Source: Hemerocallis citrina (Eukaryota > Streptophyta > Magnoliopsida > Asparagales > Asphodelaceae). Taken from it: a DNA stretch of 64,000 bases. Shown piece by piece: positions 56,687-64,000 of this stretch; positions within the stretch are counted from its first letter, which is position 1; each line of letters begins with the position of its first letter. Both the position numbers and the translations under genes were made by a program. Under the pieces are notes generated by a model. The model had not been told where the DNA came from and made no database searches. It worked only from the letters and a program-made list of their open reading frames with translations. Location: NCBI GenBank assembly GCA_017893485.1, contig CM030360.1, positions 14,248,597 through 14,312,596 on the forward strand, read 5' to 3'.

Positions 56687-58941
56687 TTATTTCCCCACCT
56701 CAACATCGGCCGGGTTCACAGGGAGGTCGGCAGCCGGGTCATCAATAGGCCCTTCTTCATTGGGGGTCTTCGGTGTCCCCTCGATCTCCATGTCATAATC
56801 GAAGTTGGACAGGTCGAGGGTCGGGTAGAAGTGCCTCACGTGACTGAGGGCCTTCGCATAGCACTCATCCTGAGCCTTGATCACCAGGAGCTGACCCGTC
56901 TCCGTCAGCTCTTCCCTCTCCTTGGCGAACTCCTTCTTCTGAGCTGCCATCTTCTTCGCCCATTCCTCCTCCTTATTGAAGGCCGTCTTCATCTCCTGCT
57001 CCCTCTTATGAGAGCCTTCGAGCTCTATCTTCATCTCCTTCATCTCCTGCACGACCTTATCAGCCCGGTCGCGCTCCCGCTTCAAGGCCGCCTCATAAAG
57101 GCCCCTCACGTGGGCCCCCTGCACGGTCGCCTGCAGCATCTAAGCACTACTGAGAAAACCTCTACAATGTAATTACAAGGCAAGAGGGGTCGGCAGACTT
57201 ACCAGCACATTGGCCTGTGCGAGGCGAGTGTACGCCTCCTCCAGGGTCTCGGCATTCATCTCCGAACGATCCCGCGGGGTCGCCAGCTTACTCGCCACCT
57301 CGACGGCCTGGCGCCCTCGGGTCAGGCAGTCACCCTCGCGGATCGACCAACTCGGCACCCACAGTCGCCGAAGCCTCTCCTCTACCTCTGGATCCACCAG
57401 AGGACCCTTCCCCTTATCAAGATCGGCTGCCTTGCCCTGGTCCGGGCCGCCCTGAACAGCCACGTCCTTGCTCGTCTCCGAGCGAGTCCTTTTGGCCCTC
57501 GGCTGAATAGGGGCCTGGAGACCACCTGGGACGACCCCCTCGTCTTCATCGCCTCCCCCTTCTTCTCGGCCTTCTCCTTCTTCATGGCGAGCCTCTTTGC
57601 CTTGATTGATTCGGGATCCATGCCTGGAAAAAGATCCATTAAGAACAATGAGCGCAAAAGAACAACAAGACCAAGAGAAAAGAAACAACTACATACAAAT
57701 AACGGCTGGGCTCAGTCCGACGCTCGCCAGGTGACCTTCGGTCACCTTCGTCCAACTGATACTGTGTGACAGACGGAGGTGCTCGACGAACCTCCACTCC
57801 TCGGCCGTTAGGTCCCTCGGCCTCGGCGCTTTGTAACTCGGCTTAAAGTGGTTCCATCGAGTAGGGATGTTCCAAGGCTCCTCACTCCGGATCACCAAAT
57901 ATTTTTTCTTCCACTCCTTGATAGAGTCCGGGTGACCGTGGACGACCTTCCCCTTAATCCGGGGCGAAATGTAGTAAACACCCTCAGCAGACGAGCTGAT
58001 CATCAATATCGCTCGGAACACATTCAGCCGTAGGGGTACCTTCTGCTCCTCGCACATCAGCACGAAGCACATGATCTGCTTCCAGGAGTTCGGCCCGTAC
58101 TGCATCGGCGCCAAGGACGCCCAGTTCAACACCTCCCGAACAAACGGGTGGACTGGCAGCCTCAGTCCGGAGATGAAGGCATCCACGGGGAAGACGCAAT
58201 ACCAATCAGGCAGGGGGTCGGTCGGGCGAAGGGTAGAGCTCGGCAACATAAGTTCGTAGCTGGACCCTTGTGGTACGCCAACTGCAGAGCCTCCAAGTCA
58301 CCAGCCTCCAAAACGGACGGAAGTGTGTCCATCTTCACCCTCTTCCGGCTCGGTGACGATGGCTGGACGCCAAAAAGCTCCTTATCAGAAAGGTCATCGG
58401 GGTACCGACGGAATGGCTTCGGTTGTACGGGCGACCCTGTCCTCAAGTTACGGTAAACAGGCGCCTGGCTCGAGCCACCGGCCCTCGACCCCTTCTTCTT
58501 CGGAGCCCTCTTCTTCTTGGCCCCTTCCGGCGAGGGGGTAGACAATCGCCCTAGACCAGTCGGAGCGGAGCTCGAGCCTGCACCCTGACCTGTGGATCTC
58601 CCATCCGCACCTCCTATCCGAGCCCCTTCGGCTTCACCCTCCTCCGGGCCACCCTCCTCTTCAGAAGCCAACTCTAGAACCTGGACTTCGTCCGAACTGC
58701 CGCTCCCCTCCTCAGATTCGCTGCTCTCCACCACAAAAGGCTTCCGAGATCACAACGGCCTCACATTATACACTGGCTCCTCCTCGCCTACCGGCTCCTC
58801 CCACGAAATCGAATCGGAAGGCTCCACATTATGTACAGACTCCCCCTCAAGCACGGGCTCCTCCCACGAAGTCAATTTGGAGGCGGGTTTCACTTCCCCC
58901 CTAGACGTCGACGCTGACGAGCCAGACTGAGCCCTGTCCAT
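56687..58941 (-). pseudogene. Antisense extra gene of Tat element 2 (PF04195-like, spliced)
   Basis: Starts MDRAQSGSSASTSRGEV at 58941. Exon 1 58941-57697: acidic low-complexity N-terminus, basic patch GAKKKRAPKKKGSR, then FPVDAFISGLRLPVHPFVRE, LNWASLAPMQYGPNSWKQ and SIKEWKKKYLVIRSEEPWN, the putative gypsy-type transposon domain. Intron 57696-57624 (GTATGT...CCAG), exon 2 57623-57203 (MDPESIKAKRLAMKKEKAE; PEVEERLRRLWVPSW), intron 57202-57140 (GTAAGT...TTAG), exon 3 57139-56687, a coiled coil ending HVRHFYPTLDLSNFDYDM. Exon phases fit at the first junction. Lesions: TGA at 58747-58749, where element 1 has Arg, and frameshifts near 58200 and 57540. Antisense extra ORFs are known for Tat elements; their role is not. 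Confidence 0.8.
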
Positions 58942-59100
58942 CTGTGCCTAAACTAAATAGACTTACCAACTAACCTGGGGTCGCTTCGGAAAAACGAGCC
59001 TGGTGCAGCAAACTGTAGGGACGAGCGCTGAAGTGTTTGAAGATTTTTTGAAAAAGAAAGAAGCGAGAAAGAAGTGGGCGATAGGGGGAGAGGTGGGGAC

Positions 59101-59108
59101 ATTTATAG
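59101..59108 (-). promoter_or_regulatory. TATA box of the antisense gene, element 2
   Basis: The minus strand reads CTATAAAT about 160 bases upstream of the ATG at 58941; same relative place as in element 1. Confidence 0.55.
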
Positions 59109-59279
59109 AGGATGAAAATGACTCCTCGATTTCTGCAATTACTGTTCACCGATTGACGTGTAACTGCCGCCTGGAAGATCGCGCCACGTCCTCGAAACGT
59201 GCGCTGCTGACGTCACCCAGTGCCAGGCTGGTAGCCAGACACAGGGGTCGGTTCGGATGAAGTGTTCGGCGGAGAAAAT

Positions 59280-60050
59280 ATTTTACTTAAGATTTAAGGC
59301 ACCGTCCTTCGACAGACGCCCCGGGCTCCAGAGCTCGGTCGGCTCCCCTCTCACCCGCGAGCAGCCTGGGGCTTACGGCCTCTGCAGCCGAAACCCCGAA
59401 CTGTTCGAGGGTGGGACAGAAGCCACCATCGCCTGGAGCCCTATCGGAAAGCAATCGGCCCCCCTCCAATCGGAGACGACCCTTCTATCCGAGGCTCTTC
59501 AGCCCTAGGTCCGGAATACGGTTGATGCCCCTCCCGTCTGGATCTCTCTCGGGCCAAACAACCGTGTCAGGGTCGTCTGACCCGAAAAAGGATCCAGACG
59601 GCAAAGCCACCACCAATCCGAGGCTCCTTATCTCCCGGTCAGAATTTCGGTCGTTACCCCTCTCGCCCTGATCTCCCCTAGATCTGGCTACCGTATCAGG
59701 GCCATCAGATCTGAGAGAAAATCCAGGCGACAGAGTAACCACCTCTCCGACACGACCAGGGTTAAAATTTTGCAAGAGACAGACGTCCGCCGAAGCAGAC
59801 ACCTCTGATGGCCAATGGATCACCCTTGCTGTGATCAAACCTGCTGTGGGGGGAGGGGTATTTATAGCCTCCCCTATAGACCGACCATTATGACATTGGG
59901 AAAGCCAATCGACGGAAGCTCATGCGCCATGCATTTATTAGGCGGCGCCATTAATGCCCCTAGAAAATTGGAACATTGCACAGATCCCGGAGCGCCTTCA
60001 ATGCTCCGCAAAGACGGCAGACTACTCCGCTCAAACCTTCTAAGGCATCA
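59280..60050 (+). other. 3' non-coding region of element 2 with two diverged repeat units
   Basis: GC-rich and non-coding. Two diverged units of about 127 bp (59494-59620 and 59621-59750) share the order GAGGCTC, GGTCxGAAT, CCGTxTCAGGG and ATCCAGxCG. They look like an old array that decayed. Confidence 0.55.
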
Positions 60051-61000
60051 CGGCTCGCCATCACCCTTGCCTACCCATAATTCCTCGCCAGCTCGAGGTC
60101 TGGTTTGGCACCAGGGTAGTCTTCTCAGGAAGACTCAACGGCTCGCCATCATCCTTGCCGACCCATAATCCCTCGCCAGCTCGAGGTCCGGTCTGACACC
60201 AGGGTAGTCTTCTCAGGAAGGCTCAACGACTCGCCATCACCCTTGCCGATCCATAATCCCTCGAAAGCTCGAGGTCTGGTCTGACACCAGGGTAGTCTTC
60301 TCAGGAAGACTCAACGGCTCGCCGTCACCCTTGCCGACCCCTAATCCCTCGCCAGCTCGAGGTCCGGTCTGACACCAGGGTAGTCTTCTCAGGAAGACTC
60401 AATGGCTCGCCATCATCCTTGTCGACCCAAAATCCCTCGAAAGCTCGAGATCCGGTCTGGCACCAGGGTAGTCTTCTCAGGAAGACTCAACGGCTCGCCA
60501 TCACCCTTGCCGACCCTTAATCCCTCGAAAGCTCGAGGTTCGGTCTAGCACCAGGGTAGTCTTCTCTGGAAGACTCAACGGCTCGCCATCACCCTTGCCG
60601 ACCCATAATCCCTCGCCAGCTCGAGGTCCGGTCTGACACCAGGGTAGTCTTCTCAGGAAGACTCAACGGCTCGCCATCACCCTTGCCGACCCATAATCCC
60701 TCGAAAGCTCGAGGTCCGGTCTGGCACTAGGGTAGTCTTCTCAGGAAGACTCAACGGCTCGCCATCACCCTTGCCGACCCGTAATCCCTCGAAAGCTCGA
60801 GGTTCGGTCTAGCACCAGGGTAGTCTTCTCAGGAAGACTCAACGGTTCGCCATCACCCTTGCCGACCCATAATCCCTCGAAAACTCGAGGTTCGGTCTAG
60901 CACCAGGGTAGTCTTCTCAGGAAGACTCAACGGCTCGCCATCACCCTTGCCGGCCCATAAATCCTCGCCAGCTCGAGGTTCGTTCTAGCATCAGGACAGC
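60051..61000 (+). repeat. 88-bp tandem repeat in element 2 3' region
   Basis: Nearly eleven units of exactly 88 bp. Landmarks in each: GCTCGCCATCACCCTTGCCG, CCTCGAAAGCTCGAGGT (or CCTCGCCAGCTCGAGGT) and GGGTAGTCTTCTCAGGAAGA. Units fall into two alternating types, GAAAGCTCG and GCCAGCTCG, suggesting unequal exchange of higher-order blocks. Confidence 0.95.
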
Positions 61001-61081
61001 CCCCTCATGAAGGCCCAGCGATTCGCCATCCCATTTCTACAACCATAAACACTCCTCCACGGCTAGCTCCCGCACCCCCGC

Positions 61082-61095
61082 AGGAGTGGGGGGCT
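61082..61095 (+). other. Polypurine tract, element 2
   Basis: AGGAGTGGGGGGCT just before the 3' LTR (TG at 61098). Confidence 0.85.
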
Positions 61096-61097
61096 TG

Positions 61098-61854
61098 TGT
61101 GGTAGGGTAAAAATGGCCTGGGGCCAAACCAGGGCCCAGGACAGCTCTCTCTCAAAAATAGAAAAACAACAATCAGGCTCGGCTTCGAACCACTACAGGG
61201 TCGGCGCCGAACCACAAGTTCACCTCCACAGAACTGGTCTTCTTGTATCCGACGAGTCTCGATGGCCCTCGGCCTCCGATCCACGACAGCCCCACGGGCC
61301 ATCCGCCCGGCCTGGTAAAGAATGAAGATGACCTGGCACAACCTAGGCCATCAGATTCTCCCAGGGGCACAGGGGCCCCATGATCAGCCATGTCAGCTCC
61401 AAAAACCACCAAGGGCATTGCCACGTCAGCCCTATACCACTCTTGGTACTGCCACGTCAGCCCTAAACCCCCTGGGCCTTCTGCCACGTCAGGCCCATGG
61501 GCTTTCGGGTTCAGACCCGGCCCCCAAGCGGATCCAAACCCGGTCGGAATTCCCTATAAATACCAGACCCTCACCCACCTTTTCAGGTAATCAATCTTTT
61601 GCCACCCAAATTTTCCTAGTTATTGCTACTCTCTCACAGATACTGACTAGATCGTCGGAGGGTCCGCCGCCGGGATAAACCCCGGTGTTTCAGGACCGTC
61701 TGCAGGTACTCGAGGTGAGGCGATCCGAGCCGATCCTCAAGCGCCGAAGCGAGCCTCCCGCTCGTCGTCCCGTGCTGCACTCTTCCCTCATTACAAATCG
61801 AGTCCGAACTCACACTTGGTGCATCCACACTGCGACCAAAAACAAACCGCATCA
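61098..61854 (+). mobile_element. 3' LTR of element 2
   Basis: Collinear with the 5' LTR, about 4% different, TATA box TATAAATA at 61555-61562. Confidence 0.93.
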
Positions 61855-62315
61855 GGCCCCACATATATTAAAAAAAAAAATTCATGTATTAGAAAAAAAT
61901 AAAAAAGTATACATGAGAAATCATGGATTTTAGGGACCTAAAGCTAATATAAAATTGTTTAGCGGAGCAAACTCTCAAAAATGGGCCCCACATATACCAA
62001 AAAAAAAAAAACGATTCATGTATTAGAAAAAAAATAAAAAAATATACATGAGAAATCATGAATTTTAGGAGCTTGAAGCTAATATATAATTTTTTAGGGA
62101 CCTGTAGCTAATATAAAATCATGAAAAAAATAAAACAATTCATGGATTAGGGGCCTGAAGCTAATATAATTTTTTGGGGGATTTGGGGGCCGATGCAACT
62201 GCATCAGTTGCATCAGGTGTGGGCCGGGCCTGCGTCCTGCGTTTACCTTTCTAAACTTTAGTTGTTGAAGCTCATGTAAGATATTTTTGCATTAATCAGT
62301 TGTGAACATCATTTT
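61855..62315. repeat. Locus copy C, right part
   Basis: Continues the hAT-like MITE after the gypsy insertion (CACATATATT onward) and then the flank GTTGTTGAAGCTCATG shared with copy B to about 62315. Confidence 0.75.
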
Positions 62316-64000
62316 TCTTATTTGGTTGAGTTGAGTTTTGCTTCAGTATTACTAAGTTTAGAGGATTGCTTATTTGGTAGAGTTGAGTTTTGCTTTTCAC
62401 GTATTAGAGATTGAAAAGGTGAGAAGTCAATACGTAAATAGGTTATAGAGCGGTCTGGTCGGCTGCCCCTGGGCCAGAGAGAAATTGTGATTGCCTATAT
62501 GCGAAAATGGAATTTTTTTTTTTTTTTGAACCGAACATATGCCAATTTGCCTAAGGGTATAAACAAAACTATCTTAAGGTTTATTTTTGAGTAATACATG
62601 ATCACTGTCCATATGAAGGTTTTGACACTGTGCATTGTGCTTTTTTGTGAGGTGAAAATGAGAATGAGGCTTCCCTATATCATTGTGAAGAGATTCCTCA
62701 CATCTAATCCTAAACCTCTACATATTAATATGAAATGAGATTGATGAAAGAAAACAGATATGTTTGATGTTTTATCAAAGAATAAATGAAGACCTCTAAT
62801 ATAAAAAAAAAGAAGAAAAACCAGAAATTAAATTATTCAAAATTAACATCAACTAAAAAGCATTCAGCTACAATTTCTTTCAAATGAAATAATCTTCCAC
62901 TAAAAAAAGTAAAGGTAAAGCCAAACAAACATGCCTCTTTGACCATTTTCATATTAAGAACGACCTTCTAGCATTCTTAGATGCAAAATCATCAATCAAT
63001 AGTCAGGGGCGTATCTGAGTTTCAGGGGACCTAAGTAAATTATGAAATGAGGCCTTTTGTAAGTTGACAAAATAAAAAATGATAATTATTTAAATGCAAA
63101 CAAATTTGGACCCTTGAAGGACAAATTATTTAAATGAAAATAAATTTATATATATGCTTCCCAAAAAAAATGTTATTGATAATGTATACATTTTACATGA
63201 AATGCCTCGTGGCAAAAAAGAAACTCGACAAACTCTAACAACAAAAACGAAATATGTCATCTCAACTATTTCCAAAAGTCTTGCTACATTTAAATCTTTA
63301 ACATCGCATACACAATCCATGTTCTCTAAAGCAAGCTCCTTAATTGTTTGCATCCAAAATTAGCCTACAAAATAAAACAAAACAAAATATGCTCCTTGCA
63401 GTCTGAATGATCATATATTGTTTGGTTGATGCAATAGAAAATCAAAATCCTAGAATTAAAACAATTTGCTTATTGAAAGAGTTGAAACAGACCATTTATT
63501 CTGTGTATATATAAGGTATCAAATCGAAGGCTAAGTTGTGCAGGATAATTTAAGCAAATGGAATAAACATATAGTGGTTAAGCTACATTGTTTCTTAAAA
63601 TCATCACTACTACATTCACTCATAAATCAACTTGAATTCTAAATTTAATGTTGAATATAATTGCATCAATAAGTAATGATATGACTTGGATATACTAAGT
63701 TATATTGATTATTTGTACACAAACACTAAAATATGAATGTCAGAAAAAGGGAAAGAACAAAAAAAGATTCAATAAAAAGATTTTGAGTTTATCCTTCAAA
63801 AGCACAAGTGCAGTTGATAAATATTAAAATAAATCTCTTCTTTAAAGCTCAATAAAATTCAAGATCTATAGATTGAAAAGTCCAAACTCATCCCTAAAAT
63901 TTAATGAAATGAAATATATAATTTTTTTTTTATCAAAATCAAGTTTCGATCATGGGACTTGTGGGGTTATGGGCTCACCCCGCTTCCTCTACGCCACTCT
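62316..64000. other. AT-rich intergenic DNA, no gene recognised
   Basis: No convincing coding sequence on either strand. CAGGGGCGTATCTGAG at 63004 followed by CAGGGGACCTAAGTAAA resembles the start of another hAT-like end, but no partner is seen in the window. The short open frames near 63130-63360 on both strands lack family resemblance. Confidence 0.5.

Larger units (their letters stand above)
49250..61854 (+). mobile_element. Complete Tat-lineage Ty3/gypsy retrotransposon (element 2)
   Basis: 12.6 kb with LTRs of 756 and 757 bp, perfect TSD GGCCC (49245-49249 and 61855-61859), primer-binding site, gag, protease, RT, two RNase H domains, integrase, an antisense gene set, an 88-bp tandem array and a polypurine tract. 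I count about 30 differences between the LTRs (roughly 4%), so insertion was fairly recent (order of 1-2 million years at commonly used plant rates). Structurally complete but coding frames carry stops and frameshifts. Confidence 0.93.
49196..62232. mobile_element. hAT-like MITE split by Tat element 2
   Basis: The left end CAGGGCCGGTCCTAGG (49196) and right end GGGCCGGGCCTG (62232) form an imperfect TIR. The interior unit TTAGGGACCTGAAGC is repeated as in copy B. The gypsy element at 49250-61854 lies 54 bp inside the left end. Flanks CGTCTAC and CGTCCTGC fit a decayed 8-bp TSD. Confidence 0.7.

Noticed and set aside
60051..61000. CRISPR-like array
   Set aside because: Plant DNA, direct 88-bp tandem units without unique spacers, inside a retrotransposon 3' region.
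63126..63363. Short frames on both strands near 63.2 kb
   Set aside because: No family resemblance, AT-rich context, no promoter or splice evidence.

Overview
The window is nuclear DNA from a flowering plant. It shows Tat-lineage Ty3/gypsy elements with two RNase H domains, PIF/Harbinger, hAT, MULE, CACTA and Helitron DNA transposons, a plant L1-type LINE, a plant-specific DUF688-like gene with an AACAATGGC start context, and plant-type introns. I cannot name the species. Almost everything is transposable-element sequence in nested layers. One host gene is convincing (DUF688-like, 9139-9648, +). A second, multi-exon host gene is only a candidate (36020-37748, -).

Layout. 1-1296 is a long terminal repeat, probably Ty1/copia type and minus-oriented, which cuts into a defective Tat element (1297-8643). 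That element keeps protease, reverse transcriptase (YVDD changed to YVGD) and RNase H, has lost integrase, and still carries a spliced antisense gene, two tandem-repeat arrays, a polypurine tract and its 3' LTR. 9139-9648 is the DUF688-like gene, followed by a MULE-type MITE with a 9-bp target duplication and a fold-back element made of small hairpins. From about 11486 to 62315 there are three copies (A, B, C) of one locus. Each copy was hit by different transposons, so each serves as the empty site for the others.

Copy A holds a 13.7-kb PIF/Harbinger element (11725-25465, TSD TTA). It has a Myb/trihelix-like ORF1, a DDE transposase and, unusually, a third gene coding for a Plant Mobile Domain (PMD) protein. 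Two long solo LTRs sit in the transposase and PMD exons. Next come a Harbinger-type MITE and a second, truncated Harbinger (26659-30921). Copy B carries a TIR element swollen by (ATT)n and 70-bp repeats, nested Helitrons, a fold-back MITE and a hAT-like MITE. Then come the candidate host gene and a CACTA terminus. Copy C carries a full-length LINE (39252-47353), a MITE within a MITE, and a hAT-like MITE split by a complete 12.6-kb Tat retrotransposon (49250-61854, TSD GGCCC).

How the parts work together. In each Tat element the sense strand codes for Gag, protease, RT, gRNH and aRNH (plus integrase in the second). A separate antisense transcription unit with its own TATA box and introns codes for a PF04195-like coiled-coil protein. 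In the Harbinger, ORF1 and the transposase are the mobility genes and PMD is a passenger or accessory gene. All element genes show lesions; several stops look like C-to-T changes, as expected from decay of methylated DNA.
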